Assembly: GCA_021770245.1 (NCBI GenBank)
Contig: JAETRI010000007.1
Location: 80,381 to 144,380, forward strand
Source: Lachnospiraceae bacterium
GTDB lineage: Bacteria > Bacillota > Clostridia > Lachnospirales > Lachnospiraceae
Reading direction: 5' to 3'
Length of the DNA stretch: 64,000 nt
The position numbers and the translations under genes were made by a program. Positions 22,027 to 30,975 of this stretch are shown one piece after another. The notes under the pieces were generated by a model. It did no database searches, had not been told where the DNA came from, and worked only from the letters and a program-made list of their open reading frames with translations. Positions within the stretch are counted from its first letter, which is position 1, and each line of letters begins with the position of its first letter.

Positions 22027-22818
22027 ATGCATCAGTTCTTTGTGGAACCGGATCAGATTGAGGGAAAGAAGATCCGTATTGTGGGAAGCGATGTGAACCA
22101 TATACGGAATGTCCTGCGCATGAAGCCGGGGGAGGAAATCTCGGTGAGCAACGGGGTGGACGGAAGGGAATACCGCTGCGGGATCGACAGCATCGGGGAG
22201 AATGAGGTGTGTGCCACACTGCGCTTCGTCAAAGAAGACGGCCTGGAGCTGCCTTCCCGGATCTATCTGTTCCAGTGCCTTCCCAAGGGAGACAAAATGG
22301 AACTCGTCATCCAAAAGGCGGTGGAACTGGGGGCCTATGCGGTGATTCCCGTGGCCGCAAAACGCTGCGTGGTAAAGCTGGAGGGGCAGAAAGCGCAAAG
22401 CAGAGCCGCCAGATGGCGCCAGATCGCGGAAGCTGCGGCAAAACAGAGCAGGAGGAGAATCATGCCGCAGGTGATGGAGATATGCGGTATGAAGGAGGCG
22501 CTGGCATTGGCGGCGCCCCTGGATGTGAAGCTGTTCCCCTATGAGCTGGCCGGCGGAATGAAAAGGACGCGGGAGCTTGTGGGCCGCATCCGGCCGGGAC
22601 AGTCAGTGGCCGTATTTATCGGGCCGGAGGGCGGTTTTGAGGACGGGGAGGTGAAAGAGGCATCCGAGGCCGGCTTTGTACCGATTACTCTGGGAAAGAG
22701 GATCCTGCGTACGGAAACCGCGGGCCTTACCGTGTTATCCTGGCTGATGTATCAGCTCGAACCGGAGGAGCGGGGCGATGCCGAAGGGAACGCAGAGGGT
22801 GTCCGAAACATACCATAA
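22027..22818 (+). CDS. rsmE: 16S rRNA m3U1498 methyltransferase
   Basis: SPOUT-class methyltransferase that makes 3-methyluridine at 16S rRNA position 1498; 263 residues. It begins M-H-Q-F-F-V-E-P as family members do. The PUA-like N-terminal domain is followed by the knot domain with Q-K-A-V-E-L-G, A-V-F-I-G-P-E-G-G-F and L-G-K-R-I-L-R-T-E-T-A, which bind SAM. The C-terminal tail is a few residues longer than in typical members. Confidence 0.93.
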   Translation: MHQFFVEPDQIEGKKIRIVGSDVNHIRNVLRMKPGEEISVSNGVDGREYRCGIDSIGENEVCATLRFVKEDGLELPSRIYLFQCLPKGDKMELVIQKAVELGAYAVIPVAAKRCVVKLEGQKAQSRAARWRQIAEAAAKQSRRRIMPQVMEICGMKEALALAAPLDVKLFPYELAGGMKRTRELVGRIRPGQSVAVFIGPEGGFEDGEVKEASEAGFVPITLGKRILRTETAGLTVLSWLMYQLEPEERGDAEGNAEGVRNIP

Positions 22819-22911
22819 ATCAGGCGGATGTTCAATCGACGGCATGACCGGCGGTTGAGGATCCGTGCTTGCCATATCAGTCAATCTATTTACAGAAAGT
22901 TGGGATAAACA

Positions 22912-24072
22912 ATGGAATGCTATCTGGATAACTCGGCTACAACCAGGTGTTTTGACAGCGTTGCGCAGCTTGTGGACCGGGTGATGTGCCTGGATTACGG
23001 CAACCCGTCCAGCATGCATCGAAAGGGCGTTGAGGCTGAGCAGTATGTCCGCTATGCAAAAGATGTGATCGCAAAAATACTGAAGGTGGACGGAAAGGAG
23101 ATTTTTTTCACCTCCGGAGGAACGGAATCGAATAATATGGCGCTGATCGGCTGCGGCTTTGCCAACTGCCGCAGCGGCCATCATCTGATCACCACGTCCA
23201 TTGAGCACCCGGCCATCCTGCAGACCATGCGTTATCTGGAAGAACAGGGATTTGAGGTGACCTATCTGCCGGTGGATGAGTTTGGCAGAATCCGTCTGGA
23301 AGATCTGGAAGGAGCCCTGCGGCCGGATACCATCCTGGTATCCATCATGCACACCAATAATGAAATCGGTACCCTGGAGCCGGTCGCGGAGGCGGGGGCC
23401 CTGATACGGCGGATGAACCCGCAGACCCTGTTCCATGTGGATGCGGTGCAGGGTTTTGGGAAATGCCGGATCCTGCCCCGGAGGATGGGGATAGACCTGC
23501 TGTCGGTGAGCGCTCATAAGATTCATGGACCGAAGGGCGTGGGATTTTTGTATGTGAATGAGAGGGTGAAAATCCACCCGATCCTTTTCGGCGGAGGGCA
23601 GCAGCGCGGCATGCGGTCCGGAACGGAAAACGTACCCGGGATTGCCGGGATGGCAAAGGCGGCAGAGGAAGTTTATGCCTCCCTGGAGGAGGATGTGAGC
23701 CGGATGTATGCGCTTAAGGAACGGTTTCGAAACGGTCTGGGCGGACTGCCGGATGTGCGGTTTAACGGACCTGCTGGCCGGGAAGGCGCGCCTCACGTGA
23801 TCAGCGTATCCTTCCGGGGAGTACGGAGCGAGGTGCTGCTGCATGCCCTGGAGGAGCGGGGAATCTACGTGTCGGCGGGAAGCGCATGCTCGTCTAACAA
23901 GCCGGATAAGGCAGGATCCAAGACCCTTCGGGCCATCGGTCTGGATAAGGAACTTCTGGGCTCCACGATCCGTTTCAGCCTTTCCGTATTTACGACGGAA
24001 GAAGAGATCGATTTTACCCTGCGGGCGTTGTACGACATTGTTCCCACGCTGCGCAGATATACGAGAAGATAG
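22912..24072 (+). CDS. Cysteine desulfurase (NifS/IscS family)
   Basis: PLP enzyme of 386 residues that takes sulfur from cysteine. It starts Y-L-D-N-S-A-T-T, has T-S-G-G-T-E-S-N-N, the PLP lysine in S-A-H-K-I-H-G-P-K-G, and the catalytic Cys in S-A-G-S-A-C-S-S, a short class I-like loop. It is directly upstream of thiI, the same pairing as the dedicated desulfurase and ThiI of Bacillus. It therefore most likely supplies sulfur for tRNA 4-thiouridine; a general Fe-S role cannot be excluded. Confidence 0.92.
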   Translation: MECYLDNSATTRCFDSVAQLVDRVMCLDYGNPSSMHRKGVEAEQYVRYAKDVIAKILKVDGKEIFFTSGGTESNNMALIGCGFANCRSGHHLITTSIEHPAILQTMRYLEEQGFEVTYLPVDEFGRIRLEDLEGALRPDTILVSIMHTNNEIGTLEPVAEAGALIRRMNPQTLFHVDAVQGFGKCRILPRRMGIDLLSVSAHKIHGPKGVGFLYVNERVKIHPILFGGGQQRGMRSGTENVPGIAGMAKAAEEVYASLEEDVSRMYALKERFRNGLGGLPDVRFNGPAGREGAPHVISVSFRGVRSEVLLHALEERGIYVSAGSACSSNKPDKAGSKTLRAIGLDKELLGSTIRFSLSVFTTEEEIDFTLRALYDIVPTLRRYTRR

Positions 24073-24080
24073 CAGGCGGT

Positions 24081-24120
24081 TTATGCCGCAGGCGGCCGGA
24101 ATGCCGTGCCTGCGGCATAA
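24081..24120. other. 13-bp perfect hairpin between the desulfurase gene and the tandem array
   Basis: TTATGCCGCAGGC (24081-24093) pairs with GCCTGCGGCATAA (24108-24120). No T-run follows; it lies 9 bp after the stop codon. Confidence 0.5.
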
Positions 24121-24132
24121 TACGGCATGCAG

Positions 24133-24400
24133 ATGGGAGCAAGGTTGAAAGAAAGTCGCTTTCAACCTCCCTGATTTGAGTACGCGCTTTAGTGCGCAAA
24201 TGGGAGCAAGGTTGAAAGAAAGTCGCTTTCAACCTCCCTGATTTGAGTACGCGCTTTAGCGCGCAAATGGGAGCAAGGTTGAAAGAAAGTCGCTTTCAAC
24301 CTCCCTGATTTGAGTGCGCGCTTTAGCGCGCAAATGGGAGCAAGGTTGAAAGAAAGTCGCTTTCAACCTCCCTGATTTGAGTGCGCGCTTTAGCGCGCAA
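24133..24400 (+). repeat. Four tandem 67-bp units upstream of thiI
   Basis: ATGGGAGC begins at 24133, 24200, 24267, 24334 and again at 24401, giving four units of exactly 67 bp. Each has ATGGGAGCAA, a hairpin GGTTGAAAG..CTTTCAACC, the linker TCCCTGATTTGAG, and a second hairpin around a TTTA loop. Units differ only in the second hairpin: first unit GCGC-TTTA-GTGC, later ones GCGCGC-TTTA-GCGCGC. The GGGAG after the last unit is the thiI ribosome site, so every unit carries a potential one. This fills the 341-bp gap. Confidence 0.95.
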
Positions 24401-24413
24401 ATGGGAGCCGGAG

Positions 24414-25607
24414 ATGAATGAGAAAGCTTTTTTGATTAAATATGCGGAAATCGGGGTAAAGGGAAGGAACCGGGGCGTGTTTGAGGATGCCCTTGTCCGC
24501 CAGATCCGCCATGGATTGAAGCGCTGCGAGGGAGAGTTTTTGGTACATCGTACCAGGGGAAGGATCTATGTGGACGTCGTTTCGGAAAGCTATGACTATG
24601 AAGAAACGGTGGACGCCCTGCAGGCGGTGTTCGGTATTTCCGCGATCTGTCCCATGAAACGGACGGAGGATGAGGGATTCGAGAAGCTCTGCCGGGATGT
24701 GGTGGATTATGTGGGAGAGGCCTGGGCGGACCGTAACATTACCTTTAAGGTGTATACCAGGAGGGCCAGAAAGGACTATCCCATGGAATCCATGGAGGTG
24801 AGCAGTGCGATCGGCGGCGTGCTGCTGGACGCGTATCCCGAGCTGCGGGTGGACGTGCACCGGCCGGAAAGGATGCTTCACATCGAGATCCGGGAAAAAA
24901 TCTATCTTTATTCCACGGAGATTCCCGGTCCGGGCGGCATGCCCGTGGGAACCAACGGCAAGGGGATGCTGCTTTTGTCGGGAGGGATCGATTCACCGGT
25001 GGCGGGCTGGATGATCGCCAAAAGGGGCGTGAAAATCGACGCGGTCTATTTTCATGCGCCTCCCTATACCAGCGACCGCGCAAAGCAGAAGGTGGTGGAT
25101 CTGGCCAAAAGGGTGGCCAGGTACAGCGGGCCGGTATGGCTGCATGTGGTGAACTTTACGGATATACAGCTGTATATTTACGAGAAATGTCCGCATGAGG
25201 AATTGACGATCATTATGCGGCGTTATATGATGCGGATTGCGGAGGCAATCGCACAGGAGACGGAATGCCTGGGGCTGATTACCGGAGAGAGCATCGGCCA
25301 GGTCGCTTCCCAGACCATGCAGTCCCTGGCGGCCACGGACGACGCCTGCCTGATGCCCGTATACAGGCCCCTGATCGGTATGGACAAGCGGGAGATCATA
25401 GATCTGTCGGAGAAAATCGGTACCTATGAGACGTCGATCCTGCCCTATGAGGACTGCTGCACCATCTTCGTGGCAAAGCATCCTGTGACGAAGCCCAATC
25501 TGTCGGTGATCAAAAGACATGAGCACAGCCTGGACGAAAAGATCGATGAATTGGTGAAAACCGCCCTGGAGACGCGTGAGCTGATCGTGGCGGATTATGA
25601 GAAATGA
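24414..25607 (+). CDS. thiI: tRNA sulfurtransferase ThiI
   Basis: Makes 4-thiouridine at tRNA position 8; 397 residues. Order of domains: N-terminal ferredoxin-like region, THUMP domain, then PP-loop AANH domain with S-G-G-I-D-S-P at about 189-195. It lacks the C-terminal rhodanese domain of E. coli ThiI, as is normal in Firmicutes. A Cys-Cys pair in Y-E-D-C-C-T-I-F near residue 345 is the likely sulfur-handling site. The ATG 24414 follows GGGAGCCGG from the tandem array. The sulfur donor is probably the desulfurase upstream. Confidence 0.95.
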   Translation: MNEKAFLIKYAEIGVKGRNRGVFEDALVRQIRHGLKRCEGEFLVHRTRGRIYVDVVSESYDYEETVDALQAVFGISAICPMKRTEDEGFEKLCRDVVDYVGEAWADRNITFKVYTRRARKDYPMESMEVSSAIGGVLLDAYPELRVDVHRPERMLHIEIREKIYLYSTEIPGPGGMPVGTNGKGMLLLSGGIDSPVAGWMIAKRGVKIDAVYFHAPPYTSDRAKQKVVDLAKRVARYSGPVWLHVVNFTDIQLYIYEKCPHEELTIIMRRYMMRIAEAIAQETECLGLITGESIGQVASQTMQSLAATDDACLMPVYRPLIGMDKREIIDLSEKIGTYETSILPYEDCCTIFVAKHPVTKPNLSVIKRHEHSLDEKIDELVKTALETRELIVADYEK

Positions 25608-25632
25608 ACGAAGTACCGTTCGGAAACCGGCC

Positions 25633-25660
25633 TGCGGCAGGATGTATTTATTCTGCCGCA
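25633..25660. terminator. Hairpin after thiI, weak terminator candidate
   Basis: TGCGGCAG and CTGCCGCA form an eight-pair stem around a 12-base AT-rich loop, 25 bp after the thiI stop. There is no T-run, so the role is unclear. Confidence 0.35.
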
Positions 25661-25843
25661 TCCTGTAGGGCAGAGCGAAAAGCGTTCTGCGCTCATGGCA
25701 GGCAGATAAGATAAGGGAAACAAAAAAGACAAGGCCCCGAAAAAGAGAGTCTTGCCCTTTTGCCTGTCGTTTGTTTATGTACGATCGAACTGACTGCTCG
25801 GAAACTGCCGCCTCCCGAAGGCCCGCAGCACAGCCTGTGGGAT

Positions 25844-26074
25844 TTAAACCATATAAGGCTTAAGGACTTCCAGAACCTCTTCGGAGTTGTCTTCCGCATG
25901 GATGTTCAGGTCGATGGGCTTGGATAAATCAAGGCTGAAGATTCCCATGATGGACTTGGCATCGATCACGTATCTGCCGGATACCAGGTCAAAATCATAA
26001 TCAAATTTGGTAATATCATTCACGAATGACTTTACCTTATCGATGGAATTTAATGAAATCTTTACGGTTTTCAT
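25844..26074 (-). CDS. HPr-like protein without the catalytic histidine
   Basis: 76-residue protein with the HPr fold pattern. The regulatory serine site of HPr appears as K-S-I-M-G at residues 40-44 (Ser41 here, Ser46 in HPr), followed by F-S-L-D-L. The phosphocarrier site, normally G-L-H-A-R-P around residue 15, is replaced by S-I-D-K-V-K with no His. It thus resembles Crh, which has lost the PTS role and only responds to HPr kinase. A regulatory function in carbon control is inference. Start ATG 26074 is preceded by AAAGGAGG. Confidence 0.8.
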   Translation of the reverse strand: MKTVKISLNSIDKVKSFVNDITKFDYDFDLVSGRYVIDAKSIMGIFSLDLSKPIDLNIHAEDNSEEVLEVLKPYMV

Positions 26075-26133
26075 TTTGTTTTACCTCCTTTAATTTGGAC
26101 AGCCCCGGGCTGTCTGATACCTTCCGATTTCAT

Positions 26134-26161
26134 TTTATATGGAACGGGGGGTAAAAGTCAA
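26134..26161 (-). promoter_or_regulatory. Promoter of the HPr-like gene
   Basis: On the minus strand TTGACT (26156-26161), a 16-bp spacer and TATAAA (26134-26139). Between it and the ribosome site lies a palindrome ACAGCCC-CGGGCTGT that could be a leader hairpin. Confidence 0.55.
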
Positions 26162-26194
26162 CTATCAAACATGACAAAAAAAGAGGGGAATACT

Positions 26195-27607
26195 ATGAAA
26201 AGTGTAGCATTACATAATTTGGGCTGTAAAGTGAATGCATACGAACTTGAGGTTATCGGTCAAAAGTTACAGGAAAAAGGATATATCATTGTACCATTTG
26301 AAGAAAAGGCGGACATTTATATCGTAAATACCTGTACCGTGACGAATATTGCGGACCGAAAGAGCCGTCAGATGCTCCATCGGGCGAAGAGACAAAATCC
26401 CGGTGCGGTGGTGGTGGCCGTGGGCTGCTACGTGCAGACCGGGAAGGAGGAAGCGCTTCTGGACACAAGCATCGATCTGGCCGTGGGAAACAACCGGAAG
26501 AAGGATCTCCCCGAGATTCTGTCCGCCTTTTTAAAGGAAAGGGAGGCGGGCGTGCGGGATATGTCCCCGGCCGGAAAAACGCTGCAGTACAGCAGCATCG
26601 TGGATATCGCCAGAGAGAAGGATTACGAGGAAATGGGCTTAACGGACTGCATGGAGCATACCAGGGCCTATATCAAGATCCAGGACGGCTGTAATCAATT
26701 CTGCTCCTACTGCATTATCCCCTATGTACGGGGGCGGGTAAGGAGCCGCAGGCGGGAGGATATCCTGGCGGAGGTCCGTTCGCTGGCCGCCCGGGGATAC
26801 AAAGAGGTGGTGCTCACCGGGATCCATATCAGTTCCTACGGCATGGATTTCAAGAGCGGGCCGGAGGGGGATTATTTATCCGGGGAGAAGGGCGGGACGG
26901 CCCTTTTGAATCTGATTCGGGCCGTGGCGGAGGTGGACGGTATCCTCCGGATCCGCCTGGGTTCTTTGGAACCCCGGATCGTCACGGAGGGATTTGCCGC
27001 AGGCCTGTCGGAGATACCGAAGGTATGTCCCCATTTCCACTTATCCCTGCAGAGCGGCTGCGATGGCACGCTGAAAAGAATGAATAGGCACTATACGGCG
27101 GGGGAATACTCTGACCGGGTAGGAATTCTGAGAAAGGCTTTTTCCCGGCCGGCCGTCACGACGGATGTGATCGTGGGGTTCCCGGGGGAAACGCAGGAGG
27201 AGTTTCGGGAGACGGAACGTTTTTTGCGGAAAATGAATTTTTTTGAAATGCACGTGTTCAAGTATTCCGTCCGGGAAGGAACCGCAGCCGCGGCCATGCA
27301 TGACCGGGTACCGGAGAGGATAAAAAGCGAAAGAAGCGCCGCCCTCCTGGCCCTGGAAAGAGAGCAGTCGAAGGCATACCGGCAGGAGTACATAGGAAAA
27401 GAAATCAGGATCCTGACGGAGAATACCATGGAAAGGGAAGGCCTTTGCTACCGGGTGGGTCATACCGAGACCTACGTGAAGGCAGCGTTTCCCATAAGAG
27501 GAAAGGGTTCCGGAGCCGTATATCCGCCGGATCCGGGAGAAAACCGATTGGAAACCGGGCGGGCGGCAGGCTTTCTGGAGGAAGATATCCTGCTTATGGA
27601 TACCTGA
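26195..27607 (+). CDS. mtaB: tRNA (N6-threonylcarbamoyladenosine37) methylthiotransferase MtaB
   Basis: Radical SAM methylthiotransferase of 470 residues that converts t6A37 to ms2t6A. The N-terminal domain has the three cluster-binding cysteines at 11, 47 and 78 in G-C-K-V-N, N-T-C-T-V-T and G-C-Y-V-Q. The radical SAM motif CxxxCxxC is at 166, 170 and 173. The I-A-D-R-K-S-R-Q signature points to MtaB rather than MiaB or RimO. The C-terminal TRAM-like part is shorter in conserved residues. ATG 26195 is chosen since GAGGGGAA precedes it; an ATG at 26171 lacks a ribosome site. Confidence 0.93.
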   Translation: MKSVALHNLGCKVNAYELEVIGQKLQEKGYIIVPFEEKADIYIVNTCTVTNIADRKSRQMLHRAKRQNPGAVVVAVGCYVQTGKEEALLDTSIDLAVGNNRKKDLPEILSAFLKEREAGVRDMSPAGKTLQYSSIVDIAREKDYEEMGLTDCMEHTRAYIKIQDGCNQFCSYCIIPYVRGRVRSRRREDILAEVRSLAARGYKEVVLTGIHISSYGMDFKSGPEGDYLSGEKGGTALLNLIRAVAEVDGILRIRLGSLEPRIVTEGFAAGLSEIPKVCPHFHLSLQSGCDGTLKRMNRHYTAGEYSDRVGILRKAFSRPAVTTDVIVGFPGETQEEFRETERFLRKMNFFEMHVFKYSVREGTAAAAMHDRVPERIKSERSAALLALEREQSKAYRQEYIGKEIRILTENTMEREGLCYRVGHTETYVKAAFPIRGKGSGAVYPPDPGENRLETGRAAGFLEEDILLMDT

Positions 27608-27704
27608 TAAATGGATTGAAATTTTTGGGAAAGTAGAGTAAGATAAAATACAACCAGTATTATGACAGCTTATGTATCAGGCAGATGAGAGAATGGAGCA
27701 GCGT

Positions 27705-27980
27705 ATGCAGAACCAGGATTTGGGGAACACACAGTATTTCCGCGTGGAAAAGGAACCGGAAACCGGCGTAAAGGTGATTCTTTCCGCCGTTTATGAAGCG
27801 TTGACCGAAAAGGGATATAACCCGGTGGATCAGATCGTGGGTTATATCATGTCCGGGGATCCCACCTACATTACCAGCCACAAAAATGCCAGAGGAATGA
27901 TCATGCGTGTGGAACGGGACGAGCTGGTGGAAGAATTACTGAAGGAATACATTAGAAGGAACAGGTGGACGGGGAAATAA
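27705..27980 (+). CDS. ireB: IreB-family regulatory phosphoprotein
   Basis: DUF965 protein of 91 residues. It shows the family core [26 protein letters not shown] with only small changes. In Enterococcus IreB is a substrate of the PASTA kinase IreK and affects cephalosporin resistance. The Thr residues near the N-terminus that are phosphorylated there may correspond to the Thr in G-N-T-Q-Y-F. ATG 27705 is preferred because TGGAGC precedes it; upstream ATGs at 27672 and 27693 have weaker sites. First gene of the ireB-ruvX-DUF1292 group. Confidence 0.9.
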   Translation: MQNQDLGNTQYFRVEKEPETGVKVILSAVYEALTEKGYNPVDQIVGYIMSGDPTYITSHKNARGMIMRVERDELVEELLKEYIRRNRWTGK

Positions 27981-28032
27981 CCGCCGGCCGGCAGGGGATA
28001 ACGGTGCCGCTTCCGGCGGCGGAATGAGAGGG
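27981..28032 (+). promoter_or_regulatory. Palindromic leader of ruvX
   Basis: CCGCCGG (27981-27987) pairs with CCGGCGG (28013-28019), with an inner GCCG-CTTC-CGGC. GGAATGAGAGGGAA follows and the ATG is at 28035. The element begins right after the ireB stop codon. Confidence 0.55.
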
Positions 28033-28034
28033 AA

Positions 28035-28499
28035 ATGCGTATCATGGGGCTGGATTTCGGTTCCAAGACGGTGGGGGTCGCCGTCAGCGATCCTTTATTA
28101 ATTACTGCCCAGGGAATCGAAATAATCCGAAGAAAAGAAGAAAATAAACTGCGCCGTACGCTTGCCAGGATAGAGGAACTGATCCTGGAATATGAAGTGA
28201 CGGAAATTGTATTGGGTCTCCCGCGGCATATGAACGCCACGGAAGGGGAGCGTGTGGCGCTGACCAGGGAATTCGGAGAGAAGCTGTCGCGGCGCACTGC
28301 CCTTCCGGTGACCTACTGGGACGAGCGGCTGACGACGGTCTTAGCCGAAAGGACGATGATGGAAGCCGGGGTCCGCAGGGAGGAACGCAGGGAACATGTG
28401 GACCGCATTGCGGCTGTCCTGATCCTGCAGGGCTTCCTGGACTTTAGGAAGAATGCAAAAAACGGGACGGAAAGCGAGAAGAAAGCGTGGAAAGAATAG
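28035..28499 (+). CDS. ruvX: Holliday junction resolvase-like protein RuvX/YqgF
   Basis: RNase H-fold nuclease of 154 residues, full length. Asp in [13 protein letters not shown] near the start, the Glu-like strand [14 protein letters not shown] and the C-terminal [12 protein letters not shown] are the catalytic and structural marks. Family members act in 16S rRNA 5' end maturation and have been proposed as anti-Holliday-junction nucleases. Ends overlapping the next gene by 13 bases. Confidence 0.93.
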   Translation: MRIMGLDFGSKTVGVAVSDPLLITAQGIEIIRRKEENKLRRTLARIEELILEYEVTEIVLGLPRHMNATEGERVALTREFGEKLSRRTALPVTYWDERLTTVLAERTMMEAGVRREERREHVDRIAAVLILQGFLDFRKNAKNGTESEKKAWKE

Positions 28500-28750
28500 A
28501 ATTCAGCCTGGAGGGCGATTCGGAAAAAACAGAATTTTATGTGCTGGAACAGACAAAGCTTGGCGGCTTTGATTACATCCTCGTGACGGATGCCAAGGAA
28601 GACGAGGATGGGGAAGCCATGATCCTGAAGGATATCTCCGATCCGGAGGATCCGGAGGCAATCTACGAAACCGTGGTGGACGAAACGGAACTGGAAGCGG
28701 TTTGCGCAATTTTCTCCGATCTTCTGGACGATGTGGAATTGGAGCGGTAG
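28487..28750 (+). CDS. DUF1292 family protein
   Basis: Acidic protein of 87 residues with a GTG start inside the end of ruvX. The pattern [18 protein letters not shown] and D-E-E-x-x-A with repeated D-P-E-D is typical for DUF1292 (YrzB-like) proteins. Gene order ireB-ruvX-DUF1292 matches Bacillus. Function unknown. Confidence 0.88.
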   Translation: MERIEFSLEGDSEKTEFYVLEQTKLGGFDYILVTDAKEDEDGEAMILKDISDPEDPEAIYETVVDETELEAVCAIFSDLLDDVELER

Positions 28751-28837
28751 GCTGTCTGAAAGGTACAAAAAAGAATAGAAAGGACAGGCCCCGACGGTGG
28801 AGGAAGGGGCTTCATGAAGAATGCGGAGGTAATTTGA

Positions 28838-30514
28838 TTGAAGAAAGCAAAACAAGTGAATAACGGACCCGGACTGAAGATAATACCCATGGGAGGGTTG
28901 GAACAGATCGGCATGAATATTACTGCCTTCGAGTATGAGGACAGTATTATTGTGGTTGACTGCGGTCTGTCTTTTCCCAATGACGACATGTTGGGAATCG
29001 ATATGGTGATCCCGGATATCACCTATTTAACGGATCATGTGGACAAGGTGAAGGGATTTGTGATCACCCACGGTCATGAGGATCATATCGGCGCTCTGCC
29101 CTATATCCTGAAACAGATGAACGTCCCCGTGTATGCCACGAGGCTTACCATGGGTATCATTGAAAATAAACTGAAGGAACATAACCTCTTAAAGACGACG
29201 AAAAGGAAAGTCATTAAATTCGGCCAGTCCATCAACCTGGGCCAGTTTCGAATCGAATTCATCAAGACCAACCACAGCATCGTGGACGCCGCCGCCCTCG
29301 CCATCTATTCTCCGGCGGGAACGGTGGTCCATACTGGGGACTTCAAGGTGGATTATACGCCGGTATTCGGGGATGCCATCGACCTGCAGCGGTTTGCGGA
29401 AATCGGGAAAAAGGGAGTGCTGGCGCTGATGTGCGATTCCACCAATGCGGAGCGTCCGGGTTTTTCTCCCTCCGAGCGTTCCCTCAGCAGGATTTTCGAT
29501 ACGATTTTCCATGAACATCCCAGTAAGCGGATTATCATCGCCACCTTTGCCTCCAATGTGGACAGGGTGCAGCAGATTATTAATTCTGCGTACAAATACA
29601 ATCGAAAAGTGGTTGTTGAAGGGCGGAGCATGGTGAATATCATCGATACCGCCATGAATCTGGGCTGTCTGGATATTCCGGAAAACACGCTGATCAATAT
29701 CGAACAGCTGAAAAACTATCCCGACGAGCGCACGGCCATTATCACTACGGGAAGCCAGGGAGAAAGCATGGCGGCGCTCAGCCGTATGGCGGGAAGCGTG
29801 CATAAGAAGGTTTCCATTACGCCAAACGATGTGATTATTTTCTCTTCAAACCCCATTCCGGGCAATGAAAAAGCCGTGACGAAGGTGATTAACGAGCTTT
29901 CCATGAAAGGGGCGGAGGTGATTTTCCAGGATGTCCACGTATCGGGGCATGCCTGCCAGGAGGAAATTAAGCTGATCTATACCCTGGTTCATCCCAAATA
30001 TTCCGTGCCGATCCATGGGGAATTCAAGCATCGGAAGGCGCAGGCCCGCCTGGCTGCCGATCTGGGCATCCCGAAGGACAATATTTTCATGCTGAATTCG
30101 GGCGATGTGCTGGAGATAGACAGCGAAAGCGCCCGGGTGACGGGCAAGGTACAGGTGGGATCCATCCTGGTGGACGGGCTCGGCGTGGGAGACGTGGGGA
30201 ACGTGGTACTAAGGGACAGACAGCACCTTGCCGAAGACGGGATTATGATCGTTGTGATGGGCCTGGATTCCGCCAGCGGGCAGCTGGTTTGCGGCCCGGA
30301 TCTGGTTTCCAGGGGATTTGTCTATGTGAAGGAATCGGATGAATTGATGGAGGAAGCGGGCGAGCTGATGCGGGACGTGCTGGATAAGTGTATCGGAAGG
30401 GGCGGATGCGACTGGGGAAAGATCAAAACGTCGGTCAAGGATTCCCTCGGGGATTATATCTGGAAGAAAACGAAGCGCCGCCCGATGATCCTGCCGATTA
30501 TCATGGACGTATAG
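28838..30514 (+). CDS. rnj: Ribonuclease J
   Basis: Metallo-beta-lactamase-type exo- and endoribonuclease of 558 residues, the main 5'-to-3' RNase of Gram-positives. The zinc motif H-G-H-E-D-H-I-G is at 78-85, and the beta-CASP domain includes N-A-E-R-P-G-F and the later C-terminal domain. The start is a TTG at 28838, chosen since GGAGGT at 28825-28830 lies seven bases before it. Whether it is J1 or J2 cannot be told. Relevant here because stable 5' hairpins, frequent in this window, would hinder such an enzyme. Confidence 0.95.
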   Translation: MKKAKQVNNGPGLKIIPMGGLEQIGMNITAFEYEDSIIVVDCGLSFPNDDMLGIDMVIPDITYLTDHVDKVKGFVITHGHEDHIGALPYILKQMNVPVYATRLTMGIIENKLKEHNLLKTTKRKVIKFGQSINLGQFRIEFIKTNHSIVDAAALAIYSPAGTVVHTGDFKVDYTPVFGDAIDLQRFAEIGKKGVLALMCDSTNAERPGFSPSERSLSRIFDTIFHEHPSKRIIIATFASNVDRVQQIINSAYKYNRKVVVEGRSMVNIIDTAMNLGCLDIPENTLINIEQLKNYPDERTAIITTGSQGESMAALSRMAGSVHKKVSITPNDVIIFSSNPIPGNEKAVTKVINELSMKGAEVIFQDVHVSGHACQEEIKLIYTLVHPKYSVPIHGEFKHRKAQARLAADLGIPKDNIFMLNSGDVLEIDSESARVTGKVQVGSILVDGLGVGDVGNVVLRDRQHLAEDGIMIVVMGLDSASGQLVCGPDLVSRGFVYVKESDELMEEAGELMRDVLDKCIGRGGCDWGKIKTSVKDSLGDYIWKKTKRRPMILPIIMDV

Positions 30515-30612
30515 GAAAGCGGCGGAAGTATGGGTTTGGATCGGATAGCGGATCGGAAAGGGAGGAATCTCTTTGATTGGAATGCGTGCTTTGCACGCGG
30601 ATAGGAGAAAGC

Positions 30613-30936
30613 GTGGAAGTACAGGAGGCATTGGGTCAGCTGGTGGCGGCCATCAAGAATTCGGACATCTATCGGGAATATCGAAGACACAGTGAGAGAG
30701 TGGATCGTACCGAGGATCTGCGGGAGAAAATTAACGAATACCGTGCCCGTAATTTTGAATTGCAGAATACCTTCCATGCAGAGGATCTGCTCGATGCCAT
30801 GGAGGAATTCGAAAGGCAGTATGAAAAATTCAGGGAGGATCCGCTGGTGGAAGAATTCCTGAGCGCAGAGCTTGCATTTTGCCGTATGATGCAGGATATA
30901 GAGATTAAACTCGCGGAGGCAGTGGATTTTGAATAA
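30613..30936 (+). CDS. YlbF/YmcA-family protein
   Basis: Helical protein of 107 residues with the family features: N-terminal A-L-G-Q-L-V-A-A-I-K-N-S-D-I-Y-R-E-Y and a C-terminal helix F-C-R-M-M-Q-D-I-E. In Bacillus, YlbF with YmcA and YaaT forms a complex that guides RNase Y. The GTG at 30613 with AGGAGAAA before it is the likely start; an ATG at 30577 is possible. It follows RNase J, so an RNA-decay link fits. Confidence 0.75.
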   Translation: MEVQEALGQLVAAIKNSDIYREYRRHSERVDRTEDLREKINEYRARNFELQNTFHAEDLLDAMEEFERQYEKFREDPLVEEFLSAELAFCRMMQDIEIKLAEAVDFE

Positions 30937-30975
30937 GGGACTTGCGAACGGTTTCCGGAAGGAGGGAGAGGAGCG

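Noticed and set aside
24133..24400. CRISPR array
   Set aside because: The units are contiguous 67-bp tandem copies without variable spacers, and no cas genes are near.
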